Shown: positions 7,647 to 16,632, numbered from the stretch's first letter. The stretch: DNA of 64,000 nucleotides from Streptomyces sp. DT2A-34 (GCF_030499515.1 NZ_JASTWJ010000001.1:2391001-2455000); one strand, 5' to 3'. Numbers and translations are program-made. Notes: generated by a model from the sequence alone, not told the origin.

Positions 7647-8499
7647 GAAGTCATCTCATTTGGCGAGTCTGCGGTAGCAGATGAGGGTGCAGGCGATGCT
7701 GGTGAAGGCCAGGAAGTGGTCGGCTTTGCGCTCGTAGCGTCGGTGGAGGCGGCGGCAGCCGGCGAGCCAGGCCATGGTGCGTTCGATGGTCCAGCGGTGG
7801 CGGCCCAGTCGCTGCGAACTCTCGATGCCCTTTCGGGCGATGCGGTGGGTGATGCCACGTTGGCGTAACCATCGACGCAGGTGGGAGTAGTCGTAGCCCT
7901 TGTCGGCGTGGAGCTTGCCCGGCCTGCGACGTCGGCGTCCACGGCGGGAACGGATTGGCGGTATGCCCTTCACCAGAGGGATCAGGGCCTGGCTGTCGTG
8001 CAGGTTCGCCCCCGAGATTCCGACAGACAAGGGCAGACCGGTCCGCTCGGTGATGAGGTGGATCTTCGACCCGTACTTGCCCCGGTCGACAGGATTCGGA
8101 CCCGTCAGGTCCCCCTTTCAGGGCCCGCATGTTCACGGAGTCGATCGCGCAGCGGGTCCAGTCCAACTCGCCGCGAGCGCCGAGCTCGTCGAGGACCAGG
8201 CGGTGGAGCTTGGCCCACACCCTGGCCTTCGTCCACTCGGCAAAGCGCCGATGGGCCGTCGCTCCCGACGGCCCGAACGACGCGGACGGCAACTGCTGCC
8301 ACGTGCAGCCTGACGTCGCCACGAACACGATCACGGCCAGCACTTCCCGGTCACCATGGCGGCGTCGGCCACCTCCTTGAGGCCGCGAGGGAGCCTCTGG
8401 CACCACTCGCTGGAACAAATCCCACAACTCATCCGGCACCAGCCGCTCAACGATCCCCACGAGCTACAGCCTACCGAGTCAGCCAAATGAGATGACTTC
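7647..8499. mobile_element. IS5-family (IS427-group-like) insertion sequence, 853 bp
   Basis: Terminal inverted repeats of 18 bp, starting GAAGTCATCTCATTTGGC at 7647 and its complement ending at 8499, flank a two-frame transposase. The target duplication TAA (7644-7646 and 8500-8502) fits the TNA duplications of this family. Ends and duplication are intact, so the insertion is fairly recent relative to the island decay. Confidence 0.85.
7656..8460 (-). CDS. IS5-family transposase in two overlapping frames
   Basis: The first frame starts at 8460 with the DUF4096-type N-terminus (L-V-P-D-E-L-W-D-L-F) and carries the first catalytic Asp in C-A-I-D-S-V-N-M-R-A-L-K-G. The second frame, ending at 7656, continues with G-P-N-P-V-D-R-G-K-Y-G-S, the second Asp region (H-A-D-K-G-Y-D) and the R-W-x-I-E-R-T box with the Glu. 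The frames join at AAAGGGGGA near 8118 by a +1 (or -2) shift. This may be programmed frameshifting, used by the IS427 group to make the DDE protein, or a homopolymer indel that inactivated it. Confidence 0.8.
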
Positions 8500-8709
8500 T
8501 AAGAAGCGCGGCGAGGGCTGCAAACAGGTCCTCTGTGCCCGGCTCGGCGTTGGACGTACTCGGATCCAGTTCCCTCAACGGGGCTCGAGCGCGGGGAACG
8601 CCGACCGGCCACCGCGCTGGACGGCCTGAGTCGACCGGTGCGGTGAGATGCCGCAGACTCCTGTATGAGGGTCTGCGTATCGGCGCGGGCCGCGGAGAGG
8701 GTGACCGGC

Positions 8710-9792
8710 GTGCTTGAGGTCCCGCTCTGGCTGTGGGGAGCGTTCGCCGCGACGGTGGTGGTGTCGCTGGCGGTCGACTTGCTGGCCCACCGCACCGCGC
8801 ACGTCATCGGTTTCAAGGAAGCTGCCGCCTGGAGCGGGCTCTGGGTGGGTCTCGCTCTGGTTTTCGCCGGCGTCGTCTTCCTCGTCCTCGGTACAACAGC
8901 CGGCACCGAGTACACCACCGCATGGCTGCTGGAGAAGAGCCTGTCGGTGGACAACCTCTTCGTCTTCGCGGTGATCTTCGCCTACTTCAAGGTGCCCCGC
9001 GCCTACCAACACCGTGTGCTGTTCTTCGGCGTGATGGGTGCCCTGATCTTCCGCGGGATCTTCCTCTCCCTCGGCGTCGCCGTCGTCAGCCGCTTCACCG
9101 CGGTGCTGTTCGCCTTCGCCGCGGTCCTCTTCTACAGCACCTACAAGCTCCTCAAGGGCGACGAGGAGACGTTCGACCCCGGCAAGAGCTTCGCCCTGCG
9201 GCTGCTCCGCAAGGTCGTCCCCGTGCGGGACGAGTACGCGGGCATGAAGTTCTTCGTCAAGGAGGCCGGCAAGCGCGTGGCCACCCCGCTCCTCGCGGTG
9301 GTGGCCGCTATTGAGGCCGCGGACCTGATCTTCGCGGTCGACAGTGTGCCGGCCGTCCTGGCTGTCAGCGACGACGCCTTCATCGTCTACACAAGCAACG
9401 CGTTCGCGATCCTGGGCCTGCGCGCCCTGTACTTCATGCTGGCGGGGCTACTGGACCGCTTCCACTACCTCAACAGGGGCCTCGCGATCATCCTGGCCTT
9501 CATCGGCATCAAGCTCATCCTCCAGGCATCCCACAAGCTGATCAGTCCCGACATCCCGGAAATCCCCTCACCGATCAGCCTCGCGGTCATCGTCGTCGTC
9601 CTGGCCGCCTCCGTCGTACTCAGCCTGCTGCGCCCCGTCCCGATCCCAGTTGCCCCCGCCGCTGAGGAGGAGCAACCAACCCCGCGACCAGACACGGTTG
9701 CCAGTAACCCACAGCCCGCCAGCGACCCGCAGGCCGAGCCGGCTCAGCGAGACGATCCACCCGACGGGCACGCTGACCACGCCGCACCTTGA
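8710..9792 (+). CDS. TerC/Alx family integral membrane protein
   Basis: 360 residues from GTG at 8710, preceded by GGAGAGGG; a longer frame from 8665 lacks a good site. Nine or so hydrophobic helices are visible. The family signature A-I-E-A-A-D-L-I-F-A-V-D-S-V-P-A-V-L is complete, as is E-K-S-L-S-V-D-N-L-F-V-F near the N-terminus, with the acidic residues that line the metal path. TerC relatives act in Mn2+ export, tellurite resistance and metallation of exported enzymes. The last ~45 residues are a Pro/Asp-rich disordered tail. It is the first intact gene of the island. Confidence 0.9.
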   Translation: MLEVPLWLWGAFAATVVVSLAVDLLAHRTAHVIGFKEAAAWSGLWVGLALVFAGVVFLVLGTTAGTEYTTAWLLEKSLSVDNLFVFAVIFAYFKVPRAYQHRVLFFGVMGALIFRGIFLSLGVAVVSRFTAVLFAFAAVLFYSTYKLLKGDEETFDPGKSFALRLLRKVVPVRDEYAGMKFFVKEAGKRVATPLLAVVAAIEAADLIFAVDSVPAVLAVSDDAFIVYTSNAFAILGLRALYFMLAGLLDRFHYLNRGLAIILAFIGIKLILQASHKLISPDIPEIPSPISLAVIVVVLAASVVLSLLRPVPIPVAPAAEEEQPTPRPDTVASNPQPASDPQAEPAQRDDPPDGHADHAAP

Positions 9793-9843
9793 CGAAGTGA
9801 GCAGACCATCCCTTTTCTCACACAAACGGCCTATTGTTAAAGA

Positions 9844-10041
9844 ATGAGCAAAGCCAAGCAAAAGACCCCGCAAGGGACGCTTGCATGCCCGGTCTGCAAG
9901 CACTCCTTGGACATGACCATCAAGAAGCGGCACAAGACGCTCGGGATCTTTGTGCCCGTGTGGGGCCCTGGCCCATGCCGCAACCCTGACTGCCCCGAGT
10001 ATCTGGAGGAGCCGGAGTACAAAAGCCCGCCAAAGCACTGA
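9844..10041 (+). CDS. small zinc-ribbon-like protein
   Basis: 65 residues starting M-S-K-A-K-Q-K. Two Cys pairs, C-P-V-C at residues 15-18 and C-x4-C in the P-C-R-N-P-D-C-P-E-Y segment, could hold one Zn2+. Lysine content and a modest GC level differ from the neighbours and fit a phage or plasmid origin. No function is known. Confidence 0.6.
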   Translation: MSKAKQKTPQGTLACPVCKHSLDMTIKKRHKTLGIFVPVWGPGPCRNPDCPEYLEEPEYKSPPKH

Positions 10042-10162
10042 AGCATTCCGCCCAGAACCTACGTGGATCGACGCTCATGAATGAACGCACCACAGCGAAG
10101 CAGAGGCGCACAGTGACGGCGGCAGCAGACCACGACGTCCCTGCGCGGCCTCTGGACTGCAC

Positions 10163-11065
10163 ATGATGTCAGCGTCGTCGACCGCGACTGCCGAGGCTGG
10201 GGAACGTGCCGTTTCGCCGGTCAGTTCACATGACGAGTGGGATCCGCTGGAGGAGATCGTCGTCGGTCGCCTCGACGGCGCGACGATCCCTTCCAGCCAT
10301 CCGGTTGTGACCTGCAACGTTCCACCATTGGACGGGGCGGTTGCCGGGGCTGGTAGGCGGCTTCAAGTATCCGCGCGTGCTGATCGAGCGGGCACAGCAC
10401 GAACTCGAACAGTTCGTTGATCTCCTGCGATCCCTCGGCGTCGCGGTCCGGCGCCCCGACATGGTCGACCACAGGCAGCGCTTCGGTACCCCGCACTGGT
10501 CGTCGCGCGGTTTCTGCAACACCTGTCCGCGCGACAGCATGCTCGTGATCGGCGAAGAGGTCATCGAGACCCCGATGGCATGGCCGTGCCGGTACTTCGA
10601 GACTCACTCCTATCGCCCGATCCTCAAGGACTACTTCCGGCGCGGCGCGCGCTGGACAGCGGCACCGAAACCGGAGCTCACCGACGCCCTGTTCGAGCGA
10701 GGTTTCCGTGCGCCCGAACCCGGCGAGCCCGTGCGCTACATCCTCACCGAGTTCGAGCTAGTGTTCGACGCGGCGGACTTCGTGCGCGCGGATCCTGGTT
10801 GCTCCCGAGCCCGATCCGATCGACGACCGCCTGCCGAGCGTCACCTCGATGTGCGGAAAGCGGCTCAGCATGAACGTGCTGATGGTGGACGAGAAGAGGG
10901 TGATCGCGGAACGCCACCACACCGGCATGCTGCGCGCGCTCGAGCAGCGGGGGCTTCGAGCCGATCCCGTGCGACCTGCTGCACTACGCGCCGTTCGGTG
11001 GCTCGTTCCACTGCGCGACGCTCGACATCCGGCGTCGCGGCACTCTTGAGTCGCACTTCGACTGA
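10163..11065 (+). pseudogene. amidinotransferase (StrB-like) gene, multiply frameshifted
   Basis: Pieces in three frames line up with glycine/inosamine-phosphate amidinotransferases. Frame one holds H-D-E-W-D-P-L-E-E-I-V-V-G-R; the second holds V-R-R-P-D, C-P-R-D and I-E-T-P-M-A through E-L-V-F-D-A-A-D-F; the third has L-S-M-N-V-L-M-V-D-E-K; and the end G-G-S-F-H-C-A-T-L-D-I-R-R returns to another frame with the active-site Cys. Around 100 residues, including the catalytic His region, are missing after the F-D-A-A-D piece. These enzymes move an amidino group from arginine in creatine or streptomycin-type pathways. No other aminocyclitol genes are near, so this is an orphan relic. Confidence 0.75.
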
Positions 11066-11079
11066 TCGGCCCGCCGGCC

Positions 11080-11439
11080 CTATTTGCGTCGACGTGTGGC
11101 GACCCACGAGGCCAAGAGGAACGCGGGCAGGGTGAGGCCGATCAGAAGTGCTGGGCCCGTTACCGCGCTCAAGAGGAATTGGCCTCCCAGGCGGGTGACA
11201 CCGTGGTAATAGCCGACCGCCACAGCCACCAGCACCACGTATCCGCCGATCGCGGTGCCCGCTACCTGGCGTACCAGCGCGGGCCAGCCGTGCCTGCCTG
11301 GTGCCGGCGCGATGCGTTGCGCACGTCTCCAGCGTCGGATCGGGCGGCGGCGCATGATGAGCAGGCCGAGGCCGAGGTAGCCCATGACCAGCAGATAACC
11401 GCTCAGCATGAGCGTGATGTTGAGGGACACGGGCAGCAT
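11080..11439 (-). CDS. DUF6256-like small membrane protein
   Basis: 119 residues from ATG at 11439. Three hydrophobic segments: residues 8-28 (L-M-L-S-G-Y-L-L-V-M-G-Y), 55-75 and 92-112, with basic loops (R-R-R-P-I-R-R-W-R-R). The sequence resembles an uncharacterised Streptomyces family that is found paired with the next gene. It starts 25 bp after the stop of that gene (11465), so the two form an operon on the minus strand. Function unknown. Confidence 0.6.
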   Translation of the reverse strand: MLPVSLNITLMLSGYLLVMGYLGLGLLIMRRRPIRRWRRAQRIAPAPGRHGWPALVRQVAGTAIGGYVVLVAVAVGYYHGVTRLGGQFLLSAVTGPALLIGLTLPAFLLASWVATRRRK

Positions 11440-11464
11440 GGCCGACTCCCGGTGGCGGCCGCTC

Positions 11465-11752
11465 TCAGGGGGAGTCCCGGAGGAGGAAGTGCCAGCCGCG
11501 GACGAAGGTGTGCCAGCCGAACCACAACCACAGGGCGAACAGGGCCCAACGGCCTGCGGGATAGCGCATGACGGCTCTGGTCGCGTCACTGAGCGTGGGA
11601 AAGCCGTCGTGGGGCCGCAGCAGGCCGATGCCTTCCCAGGCGAAGATGGCGCCGAAAAGCACGGCCCAGATGAGGTAGCCGATCACTGGATGCTCTGCCA
11701 CTGCCTCTCCCACGCTCTCACGCCCTGCCGAGCAGGCTGACCGATTGATCAT
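11465..11752 (-). CDS. DUF6186-like small membrane protein
   Basis: 95 residues from ATG at 11752, with two hydrophobic segments around V-I-G-Y-L-I-W-A-V-L-F-G and W-A-L-F-A-L-W-L-W-F-G-W-H. The conserved W-H-F-L-L-R-D-S end is typical of an uncharacterised actinobacterial family. It is upstream of, and probably cotranscribed with, the DUF6256-like gene. The start is uncertain because no strong ribosome binding site is seen. The stretch 11753-12037 upstream holds no convincing gene. Confidence 0.55.
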   Translation of the reverse strand: MINRSACSAGRESVGEAVAEHPVIGYLIWAVLFGAIFAWEGIGLLRPHDGFPTLSDATRAVMRYPAGRWALFALWLWFGWHTFVRGWHFLLRDSP

Positions 11753-12037
11753 CGGCCATGACGAGTGCGGGGTTCGGAGGCTCACCGTGAGTCGCGCCCC
11801 CTCGGCCGCGAGCGGCATCCGTCGACCGGCTGTCCTGACGTGATGTCAGCGCTCCGGCGGCCACCACAGGAAGAGCATCTGGGCAGTCTTCCGACTCAGG
11901 GCGCCGCCCCGGGACACCCAGCGGCTCGTCGACCTGGTAACCCGGCCGCCGACCGACGAACTTCAGTACATCGAGGGCCGGTTCTCGCCACCGACGACAC
12001 GCTTTCAGGCTCTCACTTCAGGTCGAAACCTTAGGTT

Positions 12038-12063
12038 AACCCTGCAAATGATTTTGCAGGGTT
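12038..12063 (+). terminator. AT-rich stem-loop
   Basis: AACCCTGCAAA (12038-12048) and TTTGCAGGGTT (12053-12063) form a perfect 11-bp stem with a 4-base loop, followed by ATTGTGTTTCTT. It looks like an ordinary rho-independent terminator of lower-GC bacteria and is unusual for this genome. It could equally be an operator before the secreted-protein gene at 12138. Confidence 0.55.
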
Positions 12064-12137
12064 ATTGTGTTTCTTGGTGGATCATTGACTAAGCGTTGGC
12101 ATGTTCTAGAGACCGCGAACTACCTGGGGGGAGGCTC

Positions 12138-12539
12138 ATGTTCCGAGGTACTACGGTCCGGACCGTGGTGTCGGTCCTCGCCGCCGTCCTGCTCGGCCTT
12201 CAGGTTTTCGCGTCCACCGCATCCTTCGCATCCGCGCACACAACCCGTCACGCCGTGGCCAAGGGCCAGCCCGGAATCAAGCCCTCCGGGAAGGCGCTGC
12301 GCGACGAGATCGTCACCTGCCGCGACGCGGCCCACCACGGGGACCCGACCGGTCCCCTGGGCACCCGCGACCGGCACCGCACTGCCGCCGAATGCGCACT
12401 CGAGGCACCCGACCGTCCACACCTGAGGCAGGGTGCCTCGAAGGCGGACGAGCCGGACACACCCCGTACCGCGCACCACCGCACGTCGAGAGCCTCAACA
12501 GCGCACTCTCCGGCGGCACTTCAGGTATTCCGCTGCTGA
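12138..12539 (+). CDS. small secreted protein of unknown function
   Basis: 133 residues from ATG at 12138, with GGGGGAGG just upstream. Residues 1-35 form a signal peptide: a basic start, the hydrophobic core V-V-S-V-L-A-A-V-L-L-G-L-Q-V, and a likely cleavage after F-A-S-A-H-style Ala residues. The mature part is hydrophilic, with two spaced Cys (V-T-C-R-D and E-C-A-L-E) and several His. It lies 78 bp upstream of a carbonic anhydrase gene on the same strand and may be cotranscribed. No family recognised. Confidence 0.55.
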   Translation: MFRGTTVRTVVSVLAAVLLGLQVFASTASFASAHTTRHAVAKGQPGIKPSGKALRDEIVTCRDAAHHGDPTGPLGTRDRHRTAAECALEAPDRPHLRQGASKADEPDTPRTAHHRTSRASTAHSPAALQVFRC

Positions 12540-12617
12540 GCAGCAGAGCAGCCCCCCACACACCTGTCCTGTCAGTCCGACGCGCCCCCACGGCGCGCCA
12601 GGAGGAGTCACCCCATC

Positions 12618-13199
12618 ATGCAGCCCCTCATCGACAACGCCCGCATGTTCGGACAGCGCCCTGAGGAGTTCGCCGGCCTCGCCAAAGGCCAGTCGCCCGA
12701 GGTCCTGTTCATCACCTGCGCCGACTCACGGGTCGTCCCGGCCCTGATCACCGGCGCCCGCCCCGGCGAGCTCTTCGAGCTGCGCACCGCGGGCAACATC
12801 GTCCCGCCGTACGCCTTGGAGCACCCCACCAGCGAGGCGGCCACCATCGAGTACGCCGTGGAGGTCCTCGGCGTCAAGGACATCGTGGTCTGCGGCCACT
12901 CCCACTGCGGCGCCGTGGGCGCCGTGGTGCGCGGCGACGATCTCGACGCCGTGCCGGCTGTGCGGGACTGGCTCGCGCACGCCGCCGACGAGCCCAAGTG
13001 CTCCGACAAGGCCGATCCCACGGTCGCCGAGGCCGTGCAGAACCACGTCCTGACGCAGCTGCTGCGGCTGCGCTCCTACCCCTGCATCGACAAGCGCCTG
13101 CAGGCGGACCAACTCCGGCTGCACGGCTGGTACTACGAGGTGCACACCGGGGCCGTGCGCGAACACCGCGTGGAGACCGACACGTTCGAGGCGCTGTGA
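12618..13199 (+). CDS. beta-carbonic anhydrase
   Basis: 193 residues from ATG at 12618 with AGGAGG upstream. Zn2+ ligands are clear: C-A-D-S-R (Cys and the Asp-Arg dyad) and H-S-H-C-G-A-V (His and Cys). It interconverts CO2 and bicarbonate in the cytoplasm. The gene stops where the SulP gene begins, so substrate and transporter are cotranscribed. It is about 70% identical by eye to the carbonic anhydrase at 25083-25661, which is also paired with a SulP gene. Confidence 0.93.
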   Translation: MQPLIDNARMFGQRPEEFAGLAKGQSPEVLFITCADSRVVPALITGARPGELFELRTAGNIVPPYALEHPTSEAATIEYAVEVLGVKDIVVCGHSHCGAVGAVVRGDDLDAVPAVRDWLAHAADEPKCSDKADPTVAEAVQNHVLTQLLRLRSYPCIDKRLQADQLRLHGWYYEVHTGAVREHRVETDTFEAL

Positions 13200-13210
13200 G
13201 GGGGCTGACT

Positions 13211-14692
13211 GTGCTGTCGAAGTTCCCTTACCTGCGGCAGGACTTCGCCGCCTCCATCGTCGTCTTCCTGGTCGCCGTGCCGCTGTGCGTCGGCGTGGCG
13301 GTCGCCTCCGGCGTCCCCGCGGAGCTGGGCCTGATCACCGGCATCGTCGGCGGCCTGATCACCGGGCTCATGCCCGGCAGCAGTCTGCAGGTGTCCGGCC
13401 CGGCCGCGGGCCTGACCGTGCTGGTCTTCGAGGCGGTCAGCGAGTTCGGAGTGGCCGCGCTCGGCGTGATCGTGCTGATCGCCGGGCTGCTCCAGCTCGC
13501 CATGGGCTTCCTCCGGATCGGCCGCTGGTTCAGGGCGATATCCGTCGCCGTCGTGGAGGGCATGCTCTGCGGCATCGGTCTGGTGATCATCGCCGGGCAG
13601 ATTTACGCGGCGGCGGGCCTGAAGGCTCCGGATACAGGCATCGGCAAGATCGTGGGCCTGCCCGGTGCGTTCGCCGACGCGCTCGGCAGCACCGAGGCGC
13701 TGACCTCGCTCGCGATCGGCGCGGGCACCGTCGCCGTCATCGTGCTGTGGAAGAAGCTGCCGAAGAAGGCGCAGGCCGTGCCCGGCGCCCTCGCGGCGGT
13801 GATGCTGGCCACTCTCGCCTCGCTCGCCTTCAGCCTGCCGGTCGCCACGGTCGAGGTGGAGGGCCTGCTCGGCGTCATCCAGCCGCCCGGCGCGGACGCC
13901 TTCGGCGAACTCGCCGGCCCGGCCATCTGGGGCACGATCATCGCGTTCGCACTGATCGCCTCCGCCGAGTCGCTGTTCAGCGCGGCGGCCGTGGACCGGC
14001 TGCACGACGGCCCGCGCACGCAGTACGACAAGGAGATGATCGCCCAGGGCGCGGGCAACACGGTGTGCGGTCTGCTCGGCGCGCTGCCGATGACCGCGGT
14101 GATCGTGCGCAGCTCCGCCAACGTCAACGCGGGCGCGAAGACGAAGGCGTCACGGGTGCTGCACGGCGTGTGGCTGCTGCTGTTCGCCGCCGCGCTGCCC
14201 GCCGCGCTGGCGCTTATCCCGCTGCCCGCGCTCGCCGGCATCCTGGTGCACGCGGGCTGGAAGCTGATCCCGTTCCGCCAGGTCGCGGAGCTGTGGCGGG
14301 GTAACAAGGGTGAGGCGCTGATCCTCGTGGTCACGGCCGTGTCGATCGTCGTGGTGAACATGTTCGAGGGGGTGCTCATCGGTCTGGCCCTGGCGGTGAT
14401 CAAGACGGCCTGGGAGGCATCGCACCTGAAGACGGAGGTCATAGACAAGGGCGCCGGGCCGATCCAGGTGTACCTGTCGGGCAACGCGACGTTCCTGCGG
14501 CTGCCGAAGATACTCGACAGCCTGGAGGCGCTTCCGCAGGACCGGCCGATCGAGGTGGACCTGTCCGGGCTGTACCACCTCGACCACGCCTGCCGCACGG
14601 CCCTGGAGAACTGGGCGGAGCGGCACAGCGCACCCGACACCGACCCGGTGAAGGTCACGAACGCGGAGCCGGTGAAGGCCACGGAGCCGTAA
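13211..14692 (+). CDS. SulP family anion (probably bicarbonate) transporter
   Basis: 493 residues from GTG at 13211 (V-L-S-K-F-P), chosen because GAGGGGG at 13198-13204 is correctly spaced; an earlier GTG at 13196 overlaps the carbonic anhydrase stop. The SulP fold shows about 12-14 helices, the Q-V-S-G-P-A-A-G-L-T segment of TM3, and a C-terminal STAS-like region (residues ~420-480). SulP proteins exchange or cotransport sulfate, bicarbonate and other anions; close genetic pairing with carbonic anhydrase points to HCO3- or CO2-linked transport. A strong hairpin follows. Confidence 0.88.
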   Translation: MLSKFPYLRQDFAASIVVFLVAVPLCVGVAVASGVPAELGLITGIVGGLITGLMPGSSLQVSGPAAGLTVLVFEAVSEFGVAALGVIVLIAGLLQLAMGFLRIGRWFRAISVAVVEGMLCGIGLVIIAGQIYAAAGLKAPDTGIGKIVGLPGAFADALGSTEALTSLAIGAGTVAVIVLWKKLPKKAQAVPGALAAVMLATLASLAFSLPVATVEVEGLLGVIQPPGADAFGELAGPAIWGTIIAFALIASAESLFSAAAVDRLHDGPRTQYDKEMIAQGAGNTVCGLLGALPMTAVIVRSSANVNAGAKTKASRVLHGVWLLLFAAALPAALALIPLPALAGILVHAGWKLIPFRQVAELWRGNKGEALILVVTAVSIVVVNMFEGVLIGLALAVIKTAWEASHLKTEVIDKGAGPIQVYLSGNATFLRLPKILDSLEALPQDRPIEVDLSGLYHLDHACRTALENWAERHSAPDTDPVKVTNAEPVKATEP

Positions 14693-14713
14693 GGATCTCG
14701 TCGTAGGGATCTG

Positions 14714-14755
14714 CCGCCCGGCCGAAGGCTCAACCCCGAGCCTCTGGCCGGGCGG
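14714..14755 (+). terminator. terminator of the carbonic anhydrase-SulP operon
   Basis: CCGCCCGGCC (14714-14723) pairs with GGCCGGGCGG (14746-14755), and the inner AGGCTC/GAGCCT extends the stem. It starts 22 bp after the SulP stop. The gap from here to 15007 has no gene. Confidence 0.75.
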
Positions 14756-15007
14756 TCTCGTCACAGCATCACGGACACCAGCGCCCGGCCACCGTCGCCC
14801 CGAGCGCGGTGCTTGGACCAGTGTGCATTCCGCATCGGTCACGCTGTGCGCGGGCGGACCGACCGACCATGGGCACCCGGCACGCCGACGACAGCGTCGA
14901 GGTCCTGCCGACCCGCTACGCCCGATGCCTGGACAAGGGGCAGACCACCGAGATCCAGGACATTGAACAACTCCTGCGTGCCCAGGACCAGCCGCCCGAT
15001 GGGCAGT

Positions 15008-15658
15008 TCAGGCTGCCGGACCGGGGGCTGCTGCTTCTGTCGGCAGCCCGCGGGTGGTGACGAGTTCGGCGCTGCCGTCGGCCAGCCGGTAGGACAGGCC
15101 CACCACGGCCGTCTGACCGGCGGTGACCTGGTCGGCAAGGACACGGGAGCGGTCCAGCAGGAGGTCGACGGTCTGCCGTATGTGCTCGGCGATGATGTCG
15201 TCTTCCCGGGTGAGCCCGGCAGCGCGAGCGGCCAGGACACTGGGCGTGACCCGCTCGATGACGTCGCGTACGTAACCGGTGGTGCCCAGGCCGTCGGTCA
15301 GGGCGGCGCGGGTGGCGGCCACCGCGCCGCACGAGTCGTGGCCAAGTACCACGACCAGCGGGCAGTCCAGCACGCTCACGCCGTACTCGATGCTGCCCAG
15401 CACCTCCGGCCCCGCCACGTGGCCTGCGGTGCGGACCACAAACAGGTCACCCAGGCCCCGGTCGAAGATGATCTCGGCGGCCAGGCGAGAGTCGGAGCAG
15501 CCGAAGAGCACCGCGAAGGGACGCTGGCCCGGTGCGGTCTCGGCGCGGCGGGCCGCGTCCTGGTTCGGGTGCTGCGGCACGCCAGCGATGAATCGCTGGT
15601 TGCCGGCCAGCAGCAACTCGAAGGCTTGGGACGGGGTCAGTGCAGCGGCATCAGTCAT
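15008..15658 (-). CDS. beta-carbonic anhydrase, second type
   Basis: 216 residues from ATG at 15658. Ligand motifs G-C-S-D-S-R and G-H-D-S-C-G-A-V are intact. The N-terminus L-L-A-G-N-Q-R-F and the sequence overall differ strongly from the two SulP-linked enzymes, so it is a distinct subfamily and not a recent copy. It stands alone, converging on the SulP gene at 14692. The C-terminus A-A-A-P-G-P is disordered. Confidence 0.92.
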   Translation of the reverse strand: MTDAAALTPSQAFELLLAGNQRFIAGVPQHPNQDAARRAETAPGQRPFAVLFGCSDSRLAAEIIFDRGLGDLFVVRTAGHVAGPEVLGSIEYGVSVLDCPLVVVLGHDSCGAVAATRAALTDGLGTTGYVRDVIERVTPSVLAARAAGLTREDDIIAEHIRQTVDLLLDRSRVLADQVTAGQTAVVGLSYRLADGSAELVTTRGLPTEAAAPGPAA

Positions 15659-16122
15659 GCCCGCAGGCTACGACGAGGCCCAGCTCATCACAGTGCGGGG
15701 GGCCACCCCACGAGGTGCCGATCCGGCGGTCCGGGGACTGAACTTGGGCGTGCCCCGGGCACGCCCAAGCGCCGGGCGACGGCGGCTTCCAGCCCAAGCC
15801 TCAACGCAAGGCGCGTCCGGTCAGTCTGGTAGCGATTCTCTTCGCCAGGCACCCGCGCGGCGTCCTGTGCCCTGCCGCCGACGGGAAATTCATCGTGCAC
15901 CGTCACGCAGTCCACAACGACGTTGTCGCGATCACGACGCCCGCCGAACGGGTGACGCCACCCGGCCCGCCCCGACCGGCACCGCCACCGGCTGTGTTCA
16001 GGAACCGTCCGGCAGGTCGAGCGCCACCGCGCGCAGGCGCTCTGAGCTGATCGCGCCTGTACACCTCAAGACGAGGACCGGGTCCGGCGATGTCGACGAA
16101 CGCGGAGGAACGGGGTAGTAAG
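15659..16122. other. degenerate intergenic stretch
   Basis: No gene can be supported here. Open frames exist on both strands as expected at this GC content, but none carries a recognisable domain or a good start. The stretch leads into the IstB relic and is probably decayed mobile DNA. Confidence 0.4.
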
Positions 16123-16268
16123 GGTGAGCCCCTCTGCCGGATCGGCGACTCCGACACCGGCAAGTCCCACCTGCTGATCGCCGGGACGGAGGCCGCCATG
16201 CAGGGCTTCCGCATCCGCTCCGTGCTCGCCACCACGCCGGCCAACGGACTCGTCGAGGCACCGGATGA
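16123..16268 (+). pseudogene. IS21-family helper ATPase IstB, internal fragment
   Basis: About 48 residues match the centre of IstB: P-L-C-R-I-G-D-S-D-T-G-K-S-H-L-L-I (a Walker A with Asp in place of Gly in G-D-S-G-T-G-K-S), then T-E-A-A-M-Q-G-F-R-I-R and L-V-E-A-P-D-E. Both ends are lost and no IstA or IS21 terminus is seen. The following 16269-16632 carries no recognisable gene. Confidence 0.75.
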
Positions 16269-16632
16269 AAACAGCTGTCCAAGACTGACACGGAGTCCTA
16301 CCACCGGGCCCACACCAAGGCCCAGGCCGAACGCGCCGGGCCGGCTGGCATCCGGGCAGGCTCCGGCATGTCGGTGCGTGCCCGGAGCCGCCCAGCCGGC
16401 CGGTTCACCGGAGAGGAGGCAGCCCATTCCCGCGCGGGAGAGCAGGACGAGGGGCCGCCTGCACAAGTGCACACCGTTGCGTCGCGCCAGGTCAACGACG
16501 CGCGCACGGGCAAAGCCACGAATCCGGCACGCACGGCGTTCCGATCATGCTGGTCCCTGCCAGAATGGGTGATGAGGACTTCCGGTATTCTTCATCGCAT
16601 ATCTCGTGCCGGCGGGGAGGTCGGCTGACGCC

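Larger units (their letters stand above)
7430..8572 (-). pseudogene. unknown protein gene interrupted by the IS5-family element
   Basis: Removing the insertion sequence and one copy of its TAA duplication joins the minus-strand frame before and after it without a break. Upstream (8500-8572) it reads A-E-P-G-T-E-D-L-F-A-A-L-A-A-L-L and, across the junction, I-R-W-S-T-P-L-M-V-R-G-P-G-D-D-R, then E-W-F-V-V-A-L-P-A-L-L-R-S. A later one-base shift near 7540 moves the sequence to a frame reading D-D-G-G-R-V-D-G-R-P-F-Q-V. GC-rich codon use supports former coding. No family is recognised and the true start is not visible. Confidence 0.4.

Noticed and set aside
10163..11065. Part of an aminoglycoside biosynthetic cluster
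   Set aside because: No other cyclitol or deoxysugar gene is nearby and the only candidate gene is multiply frameshifted.
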